Shown: positions 10,914 through 20,358 of the stretch, in pieces
Position numbering within the stretch: the stretch's first letter is position 1
Layout: each line of letters opens with the position of its first letter
Assembly (NCBI RefSeq): GCF_001375515.1
Contig: NZ_CTDX01000015.1
Location: forward strand, 1 to 64,000
Direction: 5' to 3'
Length of the DNA stretch: 64,000 nt
Source of the DNA: Bacillus kwashiorkori
GTDB lineage: Bacteria > Bacillota > Bacilli > Bacillales > Caldibacillaceae
Program-made: the position numbers and the translations under genes
Notes under the pieces: model-generated
The model's input: the letters and a program-made list of their open reading frames with translations, nothing else
The model's database searches: none
What the model was told of the DNA's origin: nothing

Positions 10914-12144
10914 AAAAATATTTGATTCCTTTATGGAGAGTAAATGGTTTGTTAGAATTTTAGCCCTAATTCTCGCTTTATTATTATATGGTGTGGCATA
11001 TATTGAGGAAAATGGCACAACGACACCAGGTAGAAGTTCTAATAATTCGACTACGGTTGAAGATGTTAAAGTCGAAGTATATTATGATGATGAAAATTTT
11101 GTGGTGACAGGAGTACCACAAACGGTTGATGTATATATAGAAGGTAGTAGCAGTCTTGTCCAATCAGCAAAAAACTTACGAGATTTTATCGTTTATGTGG
11201 ATCTGTATGATGCAAAAATAGGAGTTCAAAAAGTGTCGCTCCAAATTAAGGACTTATCTAATAAACTTACAGCAAAAATTACACCAGCTACAATAACCGT
11301 AAACGTTCAGGAAAAAGTAACAACAGAACTACCGGTGGAAGCGGAGTTTAATAGAAGCGCATTAGAAGATGGTTACACATCACAACAAGCAATCATTGAA
11401 CCAAAAACAGTGAAAATAACAGGGGCGAAAGATGTAATTTCTGAAATAAGTTATGTTAAGGCGATTATTGAAGTCGATGGTTCGATTGATAAAACATTTA
11501 CTCAAAAGGCAAATGTCTCCGTACTTGATCGTCATTTAAATAAATTAGATGTTGTAGTGGAGCCTGAATCGGTAGAAGTTACCGTTCCTGTTGATAGTCC
11601 GAAGAAAACGGTCCCCATCATTATTAAACAGGAAGGGACACCTAAAGAAGGAATAATAATAAGAAGTATTGAACCAGTAATTCGAGAAATTATTATCTTC
11701 GGCAAACAGAAGATCATTGACGAAATAACTAGTATTGAAATCCCTGTAGACGTAAGTAAATATGAAAAAAATGAAGAAATTACTGTTCCAATCAAACTGC
11801 CTGAAGGAGTAACTGGAGCTACTCCTGAATCTATAACAGTGAATATTACCGTAGAAAAGGAAGTTGAAAAGGAAATAAAAAATATTCCAATTACTTACAA
11901 TGGACTAAATGATGACTATACAGTGGATTTTCTTAGTCCAGAGGATGGACGAGCTAGTATAGTCGTTAGAGGTCCTGCGGATGAAGTCAACAAACTTAAA
12001 GCAAATGACTTTACAATTGTATTAAACTTAGAAAACTATAGTGTTGGTGAGCATGAAGTCAACACCAACATTACAGGTCCAGAGCATATCGAGTGGAGTA
12101 GTAATATAAATAAAGTAAAAATCTTGATTGAAAATAATACTTAA
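10906..12144 (+). CDS. cdaR: CdaA regulatory protein (YbbR-domain protein)
   Basis: CdaR is an extracytoplasmic regulator of CdaA. It has one N-terminal transmembrane segment (WFVRILALILALLLYGVAYI, about residues 14–33) and then four or so YbbR repeat domains of about 80–90 residues rich in Val, Ile, Lys and Glu, such as LPVEAEFNRSALEDGY and VPIIIKQEGTPKEGIII. At 412 residues it is somewhat shorter than B. subtilis CdaR. It overlaps cdaA by 8 bases, and glmM follows 82 bases later. CdaA, CdaR and GlmM form a membrane complex in other Firmicutes. Confidence 0.94.
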   Translation: MDKKIFDSFMESKWFVRILALILALLLYGVAYIEENGTTTPGRSSNNSTTVEDVKVEVYYDDENFVVTGVPQTVDVYIEGSSSLVQSAKNLRDFIVYVDLYDAKIGVQKVSLQIKDLSNKLTAKITPATITVNVQEKVTTELPVEAEFNRSALEDGYTSQQAIIEPKTVKITGAKDVISEISYVKAIIEVDGSIDKTFTQKANVSVLDRHLNKLDVVVEPESVEVTVPVDSPKKTVPIIIKQEGTPKEGIIIRSIEPVIREIIIFGKQKIIDEITSIEIPVDVSKYEKNEEITVPIKLPEGVTGATPESITVNITVEKEVEKEIKNIPITYNGLNDDYTVDFLSPEDGRASIVVRGPADEVNKLKANDFTIVLNLENYSVGEHEVNTNITGPEHIEWSSNINKVKILIENNT

Positions 12145-12226
12145 GGAATAAAAATTGATAACAAGACATTGAGTAAATAAACAGATAAAAGAGTAATTGT
12201 GACGATTTTAAAAGGAGTGAAGAAAT

Positions 12227-13576
12227 GTGGGTAAGTATTTTGGAACTGATGGTGTACGTGGGGTAGCGAATAGTGAATTAACCCCGGAATTAGCATTTAG
12301 ATTAGGACGTTTTGGAGGATATGTTTTAACGAAAGATAAAGAGCGCCCAAAAGTTTTAATTGGAAGAGACACACGGATTTCCGGACATATGCTTGAAGGA
12401 GCTTTAGTTGCTGGATTACTATCAGTTGGTTGTGAAGTAATGCGTTTAGGAGTAATATCCACTCCAGGAGTTGCCTATTTAACGAAAGCGTTAAGTGCAC
12501 AAGCGGGAGTCATGATTTCTGCATCTCACAATCCAGTAGAAGATAACGGGATTAAATTTTTTGGTCCTGATGGATTTAAGCTTTCTGACGAACAAGAGGC
12601 AGAAATTGAAAAATATATCGATATGGAAACAGATACGTTACCTAGACCAGTAGGAAAACAAATTGGCCAAGTAAATGACTACTTTGAAGGCGGCCAAAAA
12701 TACATTCAGTACTTAAAGCAAACGGTGGATGTAGACTTTTCTGGTATTCATGTCGCACTAGATTGTGCTAACGGTGCAACATCATCACTAGCTAATTATT
12801 TATTTGCAGATCTTGATGCTGACCTTTCCACTATGGGAGCTTCTCCAGACGGACTGAATATTAATGATGGTGTTGGCTCTACCCATCCGGAAGCATTAGC
12901 GAAATTCGTTTTGGAAAAGGGTGCAGATGTTGGATTAGCCTTCGATGGTGATGGGGATAGACTAATTGCCATTGATGAAAATGGTGAAATTGTTGATGGC
13001 GATCAAATTATGTATATTTGTGCCAAGCATTTAAAACAAGAAGGGCGACTAAAACAACAAACCGTCGTATCAACAGTAATGAGCAACCTCGGTTTTTATA
13101 AAGCATTGGAATCCCAAGGGATATTAAGCATTCCTACAGCTGTAGGTGACCGGTATGTAGTCGAAGAAATGCGCAACAATGGCTATAACCTTGGCGGTGA
13201 GCAGTCAGGTCATATCATTTTTCTAGACTATAATACAACAGGAGATGGAATGCTAACAGGTCTTCAATTAGTCAATATTATGAAGCTAACGAAAAAGCCA
13301 CTTTCAGAATTAGCAAAAGAGGTTACAAAATATCCGCAAAAGTTAGTGAATATCCGCGTAACGGATAAATACCATGTAACAGATAATGAAAAAGTGCATG
13401 CTATTATTCAAGAAGTAGAACAGGAAATGGCAGGAAACGGACGTATTCTCGTTCGCCCATCTGGAACAGAACCGCTAGTTCGTGTCATGGCAGAAGCACC
13501 AACGGAAGAGTTATGTGAAGACTATGTGAATCGAATTGTAAAAGTTGTGGAAGAAGAAATGGGATTAAAAGAGTAA
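12227..13576 (+). CDS. glmM: Phosphoglucosamine mutase
   Basis: GlmM interconverts glucosamine-6-phosphate and glucosamine-1-phosphate on the way to UDP-GlcNAc for peptidoglycan. The 449-residue sequence is collinear with Bacillus GlmM. The catalytic phosphoserine motif is [13 protein letters not shown] (about residues 97–109), the metal-binding loop is [11 protein letters not shown] (about 239–249) and the C-terminal phosphate-binding loop is [14 protein letters not shown]. The start is GTG 12227 ([12 protein letters not shown]) behind AAAGGAGTG; an overlapping ATG two bases earlier is out of frame. GlmM can also bind and inhibit CdaA in related species, which fits its place in this operon. 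Confidence 0.97.
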   Translation: MGKYFGTDGVRGVANSELTPELAFRLGRFGGYVLTKDKERPKVLIGRDTRISGHMLEGALVAGLLSVGCEVMRLGVISTPGVAYLTKALSAQAGVMISASHNPVEDNGIKFFGPDGFKLSDEQEAEIEKYIDMETDTLPRPVGKQIGQVNDYFEGGQKYIQYLKQTVDVDFSGIHVALDCANGATSSLANYLFADLDADLSTMGASPDGLNINDGVGSTHPEALAKFVLEKGADVGLAFDGDGDRLIAIDENGEIVDGDQIMYICAKHLKQEGRLKQQTVVSTVMSNLGFYKALESQGILSIPTAVGDRYVVEEMRNNGYNLGGEQSGHIIFLDYNTTGDGMLTGLQLVNIMKLTKKPLSELAKEVTKYPQKLVNIRVTDKYHVTDNEKVHAIIQEVEQEMAGNGRILVRPSGTEPLVRVMAEAPTEELCEDYVNRIVKVVEEEMGLKE

Positions 13577-13597
13577 AAGAAAATATGATTACTTTTT

Positions 13598-13639
13598 ATA
13601 TGCATAAGGGTACATTTAATGACTCTTATGCATATTTTA
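13598..13639 (+). terminator. Probable terminator after glmM
   Basis: ATATGCATAAG (13598–13608) pairs perfectly with CTTATGCATAT (13625–13635), followed by TTTATTTT. It separates glmM from the glmS leader. Confidence 0.7.
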
Positions 13640-13698
13640 TTTTGGAGTTTTTTTATTTGAAAACAAGACAGTTTTCCCAAAACTTTTCCAAAAAAATA

Positions 13699-13727
13699 TT
13701 GACGTTAGATTATTTATTTCATATGAT
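13699..13727 (+). promoter_or_regulatory. Sigma-A promoter of glmS
   Basis: TTGACG (13699–13704), a 17-base spacer and TATGAT (13722–13727). The transcript would begin near 13734, about 43 bases before the ribozyme cleavage site. Confidence 0.75.
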
Positions 13728-13776
13728 AGTTTTGTTACTCAAAAAAGGAAAGGAGGATAGCGAAAACACACTTAAA

Positions 13777-14030
13777 GCGCCAGAACTAATTTGTGTTGTT
13801 AAAAGGTAGTGGAATTCCAATTTCTTTAGGGAATCTATGAGTCACGGCAACAAACATGGGTCGAAACAAGGTGTTTAATGTTCCGGACAATTAGTAAAAT
13901 TACTTTTTCGCAAATTAGTTGACGAGGAGAAGGTTTATCGAGTATTCGGCGGATACCTTCCGGCTAAGTGCAAAGCCGTTATTCCTTTCTTAAAACAATC
14001 GAGGCAACTCATTGGCCAAAGGAAGGGAAA
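13777..14030 (+). ncRNA. glmS ribozyme (glucosamine-6-phosphate-activated self-cleaving riboswitch)
   Basis: The core matches the glmS ribozyme. The cleavage site is A|GCGCCAGAACT with the cut between 13776 and 13777. Then come GTTGACGAGGAG (about 13918), TTTATCGAG, TTCGGCGGATACCTTCCGGC and a P3-region stem GGCT...AGCCG, with a closing TTGGCCAAAGG element near 14010–14025. Glucosamine-6-phosphate, the product of GlmS, acts as cofactor for self-cleavage, after which the mRNA is degraded. The P1 stem AACTAATTT/AAATTAGTT is present, but its loop is very long (about 120 bases; see findings). The 3' boundary is approximate. Confidence 0.93.
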
Positions 14031-14067
14031 TTGCAGAATAAAAAATGATCGAACGGAATTACAGAGA

Positions 14068-14122
14068 TAAGGGGGCAAGTTGTCCCCGGTGGATTCACCA
14101 ATATTGATTTCTTGCCCCCTTA
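14068..14122 (+). promoter_or_regulatory. Stable hairpin between ribozyme and glmS ribosome binding site
   Basis: TAAGGGGGCAAG (14068–14079) pairs perfectly with CTTGCCCCCTTA (14111–14122) over a 31-base loop. No U run follows, so it is not a classical terminator. It ends only a few bases before the GAAGGAGG site of glmS and may shield or stabilise the mRNA start. Confidence 0.6.
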
Positions 14123-14141
14123 CTTGAAGGAGGACAATGAA

Positions 14142-15944
14142 ATGTGCGGAATAGTAGGTTATATTGGAAATAATGATTGTAAAGAAATTTTATTAAAAGG
14201 CTTGGAAAAACTCGAATATCGAGGTTATGATTCAGCAGGGATTGCTGTTGTAAATAATTATGATGTTGAAATTTTTAAAGAACAAGGTCGGATTCGTGAC
14301 TTAAGAAACATCGTAGACTGGAATTTGGCGACAACGACTGGAATCGGGCACACACGCTGGGCAACTCACGGAAAACCAAGTAAAAGAAACTCCCATCCCC
14401 ATCAAAGTGCAACAGGCCGCTTTACGATTGTTCATAATGGTGTAATAGAAAACTATGAGCAACTAAAAAAACAGTATTTAGCTCATGTTCATTTTGTCAG
14501 TGATACGGATACAGAAGTGATCGTCCAATTAGTGGAGCACTTTGTTAATGAAGGGAACGATACTTTTAAAGCATTTCAAGAAACGTTGAAACTATTACAT
14601 GGTTCTTATGCTATTGCTCTAATAGATAATGAAAATCAAGATACTATTTTTGTAGCAAAAAATAAAAGTCCATTATTAATCGGTTTAGGTGACAACTTTA
14701 ATGGTGTGGCATCCGATGCTATGGCGATGCTTCACGTTACGAAACGATATCTTGAATTAAAAGACCAAGAAATGGTTATTGTGACAAAATCACAGGTACA
14801 AATTTTTACTTTAAATGGGGAAAAAATTATCCGCAAGCCATTCATTGCCGAGTTGGATGTAAGTGATATGGAAAAAGGTACGTATTCTCACTATATGTTA
14901 AAAGAAATTGAGGAACAACCTTATGTAGTGAGGAAAATTATCCAAAAATATCAAAACGACACTGGGACAATTCATATAGATCCATCTATTATTGGGGAGT
15001 TAATGAACTCTGATAGAATTTATATAGTCGCCTGTGGAACGAGTTATCACGCGGGAATAGTTGGGAAATATTTAATGGAAAAAGTGGCCGGTATTCCAGT
15101 AGAAGTTCATTTAGCAAGTGAATTTGCATATAACCGACCATTATTGTCCAAAAAACCAATGTTTATTTTTATTTCACAGAGCGGAGAAACAGCAGACAGT
15201 CGCACTGTTTTAGTTCAAATGAAAGAATTAGGTTATCCAGCATTAACAATTACAAATGTTCCAGGATCCACCCTTTCAAGAGAAGCAGATTATACGTTAC
15301 TGCTCCATGCTGGACCAGAAATTGCCGTCGCTTCAACAAAGGCTTACACTGCCCAAATTGCTGTGCTTGCAATAATAGCTGAAGCAGTTGCATTAGGCCT
15401 AGGAAGAGAACTTAATATCCGTATGATCCATGAACTAGCCATCGTTGCTAATGCGATGGAGGAGATTAGTAATAGAAAAATAGAATTTGAACAGGTGGCA
15501 ATCGATTATTTATCATCTGATAGAAGTAGCTTTTTTATTGGCCGAGGTTTGGACTATGCCGTTTGTCTAGAGGCCGCACTAAAGCTGAAGGAAATATCGT
15601 ATATTCATTCAGAAGGATTTGCAGGCGGTGAGTTGAAACATGGCTCGATTGCCTTAATTGAAGAAGGTACCCCTGTCTTTGCCCTTGCAACCCAAGAAAA
15701 TGTTAATTTAAGTATTCGTGGGAATGTAAAAGAGGTCGCTGCTCGAGGAGCAAAACCATGCATTATATCTATGGAAAGTTTAGCAATGGAAGAGGATGAA
15801 ATCGTCTTACCGCAAGTCCATAAACTATTAACACCTCTTATCTCTGTAATACCAATGCAATACATCGCTTACTACGCAGCCCTACACCGCGGCTGTGACG
15901 TTGATAAACCCCGTAATCTCGCAAAAAGCGTAACGGTTGAGTGA
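14142..15944 (+). CDS. glmS: Glutamine–fructose-6-phosphate aminotransferase
   Basis: GlmS makes glucosamine-6-phosphate from fructose-6-phosphate and glutamine, the first step to UDP-GlcNAc. I start it at ATG 14142 so that the catalytic cysteine is residue 2 (MCGIVGYIG), giving 600 residues as in B. subtilis; an upstream in-frame ATG inside the leader hairpin is unlikely. The glutaminase domain shows [12 protein letters not shown] and the tandem SIS domains show [10 protein letters not shown] and [10 protein letters not shown]. The C-terminus is [21 protein letters not shown] stands 7 bases upstream. Expression is controlled by the ribozyme in the leader. Confidence 0.98.
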   Translation: MCGIVGYIGNNDCKEILLKGLEKLEYRGYDSAGIAVVNNYDVEIFKEQGRIRDLRNIVDWNLATTTGIGHTRWATHGKPSKRNSHPHQSATGRFTIVHNGVIENYEQLKKQYLAHVHFVSDTDTEVIVQLVEHFVNEGNDTFKAFQETLKLLHGSYAIALIDNENQDTIFVAKNKSPLLIGLGDNFNGVASDAMAMLHVTKRYLELKDQEMVIVTKSQVQIFTLNGEKIIRKPFIAELDVSDMEKGTYSHYMLKEIEEQPYVVRKIIQKYQNDTGTIHIDPSIIGELMNSDRIYIVACGTSYHAGIVGKYLMEKVAGIPVEVHLASEFAYNRPLLSKKPMFIFISQSGETADSRTVLVQMKELGYPALTITNVPGSTLSREADYTLLLHAGPEIAVASTKAYTAQIAVLAIIAEAVALGLGRELNIRMIHELAIVANAMEEISNRKIEFEQVAIDYLSSDRSSFFIGRGLDYAVCLEAALKLKEISYIHSEGFAGGELKHGSIALIEEGTPVFALATQENVNLSIRGNVKEVAARGAKPCIISMESLAMEEDEIVLPQVHKLLTPLISVIPMQYIAYYAALHRGCDVDKPRNLAKSVTVE

Positions 15945-16590
15945 GTTTGGGTGTGGGGGATAAATTTTTGTGTCTTCCCCCAATTAAGTTCTTCCCTCGT
16001 AATTCAAGTTCGTACCTGCGGTAATTAAGTTGGTATCTGAACGGGGAGAAAACGGGAGCAAACATTAAGTATAAAACCTATAAAGGAATCGGGAGTCGTA
16101 CCGTTGGTACGTTTTCTCGGTTCTTTTTTTGCTTAATCAAACGATTGATGAAAGCGGGAAAAAGCTTGTCAGTAAAGGGATTTGAAGCGGATTGAGCAAG
16201 AGAGAAGAGCGGGAAGAAATGCTCGAAAAGAGCAAGAGTGTCCATTCCTAACCCTTCGCCCTTACCACTACTCTGTGGAAGAACTTTATTACAGAATAGA
16301 GGTAAGGATTGGAGGATTTTGGGGTGGAAATTGGCTGAAATTGAGTGAAAATAGGGAAGAACTTTATTACAGAGAATAGAGGTAAGGGAGTAGGGGGAAA
16401 TGGGTTGGAAGCCTTGGGGGAGAAGGGTTTGAGGGGGATTGGAAGTGGAGGATGGGCAGGGAAGAACTAAATTACGTGGAGATATAGTAGAAGAAGGGGG
16501 AAAAGGGAAAAGGGTTTAAATGGGGATGGGAGGAGTTTTTTGGTGGTACAGAATATAGCGTTTAAGGATTAAAGGGATAAATAAAAGGGC
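15945..16590. repeat. Intergenic repeat region D with GAACTTAATTAC-type boxes
   Basis: No gene is credible in this 0.65-kb gap. Its left part has three spaced boxes on the reverse strand: CAATTAAGTTCTTCCC at 15981–15996, GTAATTCAAGTTCGTACC at 15999–16016 and GTAATTAAGTTGGTATC at 16021–16037. The right part is strongly purine-rich and has three on the forward strand: GAAGAACTTTATTAC at 16278–16292, GGGAAGAACTTTATTAC at 16354–16370 and GGGAAGAACTAAATTAC at 16459–16475. A segment around 16405–16490 (AAGCCTTGGGGGAG, TTTGAGGGGGAT, TATAGTAGAAGAA) recurs near 44870–44945. Short open frames here are artefacts of the repeat. Confidence 0.6.
16086..16130 (+). terminator. Terminator downstream of glmS
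   Basis: An inner hairpin CGTACC-GTT-GGTACG (16097–16111) lies inside an outer imperfect stem GAATCGGGAG/CTCGGTTC, followed by CTTTTTTT (16123–16130). Confidence 0.65.
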
Positions 16591-16592
16591 AT

Positions 16593-16645
16593 ACAAAAAA
16601 CCAAAGGTAAACTGAAAAGCTTTAGGGTAAACCTTTGGTCTTTTT
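16593..16645. terminator. Bidirectional terminator
   Basis: ACCAAAGGT (16600–16608) pairs with ACCTTTGGT (16631–16639). A T run follows on the plus strand and an A run precedes it, so it can end transcription from both sides, including the convergent gene at 16662–17042. Confidence 0.75.
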
Positions 16646-16661
16646 ATGCTCGTAAAAGGTA

Positions 16662-17042
16662 TCATGTAGTTGACTGTGGTAAAGTATCTGACTGTCTAAT
16701 AAAATTAGTCTTATCAATTAATAATCCGCCATTCTTAATTAGCTGAACTTCTTTAAAAAATTGTGATTTGTTTTTGTTATACATATCAAATAACGTAAAG
16801 AAAGCTTTAGGCTGTAATTTGAACAACGGACCAAATTCTTTATCATCATGAGATAAAGCTAAACAATAATTGGTTTGCTCATCTTCATCTAATCCGATAA
16901 AGAGTGAGGATCCTGAATCATTTAGCAATTCAATTAAACCATTTTTATTTAGGATACTGTACTCTCTCCAGTCACATACTTTGACAGTGAATACATTCTT
17001 AGTAGAGCTGTGATAACTAAACGTTTTAATTTTAGAATTCAT
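16662..17042 (-). CDS. Hypothetical protein, 126 aa
   Basis: I do not recognise this protein. It is judged real because its ATG has an ideal ribosome binding site on the reverse strand (GGAGGTTTCAAAAA before ATG) and a terminator lies directly downstream. The sequence is soluble, with no signal peptide or membrane segment. It has alternating beta-like segments such as NVFTVKVCDWREYSIL and SSLFIGLDEDEQTNYCLALS and a C-terminal KEVQLIKNGGLLIDKTN. It is the first gene of the island and reads against its neighbours. Confidence 0.7.
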   Translation of the reverse strand: MNSKIKTFSYHSSTKNVFTVKVCDWREYSILNKNGLIELLNDSGSSLFIGLDEDEQTNYCLALSHDDKEFGPLFKLQPKAFFTLFDMYNKNKSQFFKEVQLIKNGGLLIDKTNFIRQSDTLPQSTT

Positions 17043-17280
17043 TTTTTGAAACCTCCAATATATATGCTATTTTGCTAATTCTAAACAACTTATTATAATA
17101 ATAAACGAATTCAATATGTAGTTGAGGATGGATTTTATGGATAAGGCAATTAGGTTGTAACAGAGTAATTGAATTGATGAATACATTTTTATATAATTAG
17201 ATTGAAACGATATTGCGAGTATCGTTATCACTAACTGAACCCTTGTGGTTCGGTTCACAAAAAGTTTATTTTTTGCGAGA

Positions 17281-17320
17281 GGAATCACCCCGCTAATCAG
17301 GCTTTCGGGTGGTTCTTTTT
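17281..17320 (+). terminator. Intrinsic terminator
   Basis: GAATCACCC (17282–17290) pairs with GGGTGGTTC (17307–17315) and TTTTT follows. No intact gene lies just upstream on this strand, so it is probably a leftover from a lost gene. Confidence 0.65.
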
Positions 17321-17392
17321 ATTTGTATCTAATTCATTTGAGTTATGTTTGTAACTCAAATGGATTTTTTTGGATATTCTTTTAAAAATCTA

Positions 17393-17422
17393 TTGACTAA
17401 ATGAAACAAGTCGTTATATTAT
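17393..17422 (+). promoter_or_regulatory. Sigma-A-like promoter of the rod-shaped RNA
   Basis: TTGACT (17393–17398) with TATATT (17415–17420, spacer 16) or TATTAT (17417–17422, spacer 18). Transcription would start near 17428, about 35 bases before the long hairpin. Confidence 0.55.
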
Positions 17423-17461
17423 GACTATAGATAATTTTTTTATATATACTTTTTGATATTT

Positions 17462-17592
17462 AAAGCTAATTTTACTTAGATTTTCAATTTCATACGTTTA
17501 ACTATTTTTATTCCAGGGGGGGAAGTATGCCCTTTTAGGAATAAAAGTTAGGCGTTTGCATTGATGTCTAAGTAAAATTAGCTTTTTTTGTT
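17462..17592 (+). ncRNA. Long rod-like hairpin RNA with intrinsic terminator, upstream of the helicase gene
   Basis: AAAGCTAATTTTACTTAGA (17462–17480) is perfectly complementary to TCTAAGTAAAATTAGCTTT (17567–17585). Inside it, TCAAT pairs with ATTGA, TTTTATTCC (17505–17513) pairs with GGAATAAAA (17538–17546), and an AGGGG/CCCTT tip closes the loop. The whole 124 bases can thus fold into one rod. A run of seven T follows, and a promoter stands just upstream, so it may be a small RNA or a transcription attenuator for the helicase. It fits no RNA family I can name. A small palindromic mobile element is the alternative. Confidence 0.5.
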
Positions 17593-17697
17593 CCTTGAAA
17601 ACTTCATACCTGTCCAATTTATTCTTCAATCCTCTTACATAGTTGAAGTCTGTAATTTAGAACGGACTCCAACGAAATGATAAAGGGGTGATTTACC

Positions 17698-17718
17698 ATG
17701 AGAAATTGTGTTAGTTGA
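17698..17718 (+). CDS. Possible six-codon leader peptide
   Basis: ATG 17698 has a strong ribosome binding site (AAAGGGGTG, 7 bases away) but the frame is only MRNCVS before a stop. It lies 53 bases before the helicase start. It could be a translated leader or a truncated leftover; there is no further evidence. Confidence 0.25.
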   Translation: MRNCVS

Positions 17719-17771
17719 ACCCTAAGAGAATTGCTGTATTTTCCAATCTGATAAAAAGGAGAAGATGACAA

Positions 17772-19745
17772 ATGAAAACTTTATTAAAAAGAAAACACTC
17801 AGGAATAGTTAATGTAAAGAGAGAAAGTGATCAAACTGAACTATATTTGCACCAACTGGAAGCTATGAATGCAATGGACAATAAAATACTCGCAACAGAT
17901 AAATTTGCAGGATTGGTTGTTTTGCCAACAGGCGGGGGCAAGACAACGACAGCAGTTCGATGGGCATTGGAGAGATTTATAAATAATGGAAAGAAGGTAC
18001 TATGGATTGCTCATCGTCATGCTTTATTAGAACAAGCCCTATCGGATTTTAAGTCAAATGCCTATTCAAGCATAGTAAATAATAGAGCAGGATTTAGATA
18101 TAGAATTATTTCAGGACAACATGACAGACCTGCCAACATTAAAAAAGATGATGATATTTTAGTTGCGAGTAAAGACAGCCTGTATAGAGGTATTCACCAT
18201 TTAGTGAACAATTGGCTGAAATATAATGATGATGTATTACTTGTGATAGATGAGGCACATCATGCTACAGCAAAAACCTATAGGGAAATTATAGGGATTG
18301 TTAATAAAAAAACAAGAAAATCAAAGATATTGGGGCTGACTGCGACACCGTTTCGAACTGCAGAAAAGGAAAGAGGCTTACTCAGAAAAGTTTTTGTAGA
18401 TGATATCATCTACGAGGTCAGTCTGCGAACACTTATTTCAAGAGGGATTTTAGCAAGACCAATATTTGAAAAAATACAAACACACATTCCAATAAGTAAA
18501 CTAAGTGACGATGATTTTAAAAGTATTGAAATCTTTAATAATATCCCTCCGAAAATTGCCTCCCACATTGCAACAAACAAAATTAGAAACAATAGAATTG
18601 TTGAATCTTATGTGAAAAATAAAGAGGAATATGGAAAGTTGCTTGTGTTTGCTATCAATAAAACTCATGCAATTACACTGAATACATTGTTTAGGGAAAA
18701 GGGAATTTTGTCCGATTATGTAATATCGGAAGGTTCCGATATGCAAACAGAAGTAGATTTGTCTCCAAGGGCAACTAAAGAGAAGATTAGAAGATTTAAA
18801 AATGGTGAATTAGAAGTGCTAATCAACGTAAATATCTGTACTGAGGGAACTGATATACCAGCAGTACAAACTGTATTTTTAACAAGAGAGACTACTTCGA
18901 ACATTTTAATGACTCAAATGATTGGAAGGGCTTTGAGAGGACCAAAAGCTGGTGGGACAGAGAAAGCATACATCGTTAGCTTTGTTGATGACTGGCAAGA
19001 CAAAATCGCTTGGGTAAATCCTTCTCAACTTTACAGGGGAGGGGGTGATTTTGAAGAACAAGAGAGTCCAACTCCAGAAAGAATCTCAAGGTATGTATCA
19101 ATAAAGAAAATTGAGGAATTCATAAAGGTTGCAGACAGTTTAATAAAGACTGAAGACTTGGTAAAATTAGAGTTTGGTAAGGCAATTCCAGTCGGAATTT
19201 ATTCGTTTTCATTAAAGAAACAATTAGATCAAGGTGAAGAGAATGACGAAAATTGCGAAATATTAGTTTATGATAGCACCCAACAGGCATATATCAATTT
19301 CATAGAAAATCTACCAAATATCTATTCAGACGAAGAATTAAGAGAAAAGGAATATTTGAATGCTAATAGGATGATTGGTTTAGCACGATATGTTACTTGT
19401 GAGTTCTTTTCAAATATTGAACTAATTCCTGGTGACTTAATGTCAGATATTATAGATATTCTTAGTTATTATCGAACAACAGGTCAAAAGCCAGTGTTTT
19501 TAAAATTCAATGATAGGGAGAAATACGATATATCCAAAGTTGCCCGTCATATTTATGTAAATGAATTAGGGGGTAAGAGAAAGAAAGATTATATTGATGA
19601 AGTATGGGAGAGTGAAGAAACGTTCTTTAAAATCTACTTTAATGGAAATAAATTATATTTCAGAAAATGTATTGATATGGAATTGTTAAAATTAGAAGAG
19701 CCAGAGATGTTTGATAATAAACAGAAACTTTCGATGCCTGCATAA
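17772..19745 (+). CDS. DEAD/DEAH-box superfamily 2 helicase
   Basis: A 657-residue SF2 helicase, presumably an ATP-driven DNA or RNA translocase of a defence system. The motifs are Walker A in PTGGGKTTTA (about residues 52–61), motif Ia region WIAHRHALLEQA, motif II DEAH (160–163), motif III LTATPFR, motif V NICTEGTDIPAV and motif VI MIGRALRGP. The helicase core occupies roughly 25–440 and resembles the R-subunit/RadD-like branch. The C-terminal 220 residues have no recognised nuclease motif. ATG 17772 follows AAAAAGGAGAAG. A terminator and an XRE regulator follow. It heads the island next to BREX, but I cannot assign it to a named system. Confidence 0.88.
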   Translation: MKTLLKRKHSGIVNVKRESDQTELYLHQLEAMNAMDNKILATDKFAGLVVLPTGGGKTTTAVRWALERFINNGKKVLWIAHRHALLEQALSDFKSNAYSSIVNNRAGFRYRIISGQHDRPANIKKDDDILVASKDSLYRGIHHLVNNWLKYNDDVLLVIDEAHHATAKTYREIIGIVNKKTRKSKILGLTATPFRTAEKERGLLRKVFVDDIIYEVSLRTLISRGILARPIFEKIQTHIPISKLSDDDFKSIEIFNNIPPKIASHIATNKIRNNRIVESYVKNKEEYGKLLVFAINKTHAITLNTLFREKGILSDYVISEGSDMQTEVDLSPRATKEKIRRFKNGELEVLINVNICTEGTDIPAVQTVFLTRETTSNILMTQMIGRALRGPKAGGTEKAYIVSFVDDWQDKIAWVNPSQLYRGGGDFEEQESPTPERISRYVSIKKIEEFIKVADSLIKTEDLVKLEFGKAIPVGIYSFSLKKQLDQGEENDENCEILVYDSTQQAYINFIENLPNIYSDEELREKEYLNANRMIGLARYVTCEFFSNIELIPGDLMSDIIDILSYYRTTGQKPVFLKFNDREKYDISKVARHIYVNELGGKRKKDYIDEVWESEETFFKIYFNGNKLYFRKCIDMELLKLEEPEMFDNKQKLSMPA

Positions 19746-19756
19746 ATTTGAAGGTA

Positions 19757-19797
19757 AATAGGGTTGTCCTTTTTGGAGGATGACCTCTATTTTTTTA
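19757..19797 (+). terminator. Intrinsic terminator after the helicase gene
   Basis: GGTTGTCC (19762–19769) pairs with GGATGACC (19778–19785), with flanking ATAG/CTAT pairs, then TTTTTTT. Confidence 0.75.
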
Positions 19798-19923
19798 TAC
19801 TATTCCATAACTTCCGCAAAAATTTCGTTATAAAAAGCTTCTCTCCGCCTATGATATAAAGATCAAATTAGATCATAAAACAGGATTTCCATTTTGGAAA
19901 ACGTAAAAGAGGAGAGGATTGTT

Positions 19924-20358
19924 TTGAGTAAGGAGCAACAACAAATGAAAGATGATTTTGGGAAAATGTTAAAAAGGTTGAGGGTAGAACAAGGGCTTTC
20001 TTTAAATGATCTCTCAATTAAAACTGGCATCTCAAGTTCGTACATCAATAGGCTTGAACAATCAAAAAGAAAATCTGTGAGCTTTCCAAAGCTTGTGGCA
20101 CTTTCAGAAGCATTAGGAGTCGAACCATGGGTTCTTGCGGGTTCGAGTCTTAACTGGAACAAAGGCGAGACAATAGGTTTAAAGGAATTATTATTCAATC
20201 ACCAAGTACAGCATAACGGAGAAATACTAAGTGCAGAGGTAAAGGAAATACTACTTGAAATCCTTGAAGCAATCCTCAGTGCCGACTGGTCAAAAGAAAG
20301 TCTTTTGCAAGAGTTGCAGGAGATCGGGGAATTGATCAGCGAATTAAAGGAGATTTAA
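19924..20358 (+). CDS. XRE-family transcriptional regulator
   Basis: A 144-residue DNA-binding protein. The Cro/CI-type helix–turn–helix spans about residues 12–70 (MLKRLRVEQGLSLNDLSIKT, then GISSSYINRLEQSKRK), followed by a helical, acidic tail (LLQELQEIGELISELKEI) that probably dimerises. I start it at TTG 19924, 6 bases after GGAGAGG; an upstream in-frame TTG at 19894 lacks such a site. It stands between the helicase and the BREX block and is the only classical repressor-like gene in the island, so it may control one or both. BREX loci often carry a dedicated regulator, though the best-studied one (BrxR) is of another type. Confidence 0.85.
   Translation: MSKEQQQMKDDFGKMLKRLRVEQGLSLNDLSIKTGISSSYINRLEQSKRKSVSFPKLVALSEALGVEPWVLAGSSLNWNKGETIGLKELLFNHQVQHNGEILSAEVKEILLEILEAILSADWSKESLLQELQEIGELISELKEI

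Noticed and set aside
13585..13809. A 74-codon frame after glmM
   Set aside because: It runs across the glmM terminator, the glmS promoter and the ribozyme cleavage site, and has no ribosome binding site.
16182..16379. A 65-codon frame rich in Arg and Glu
   Set aside because: It lies in the purine-rich intergenic repeat region and its composition comes from the repeat boxes.
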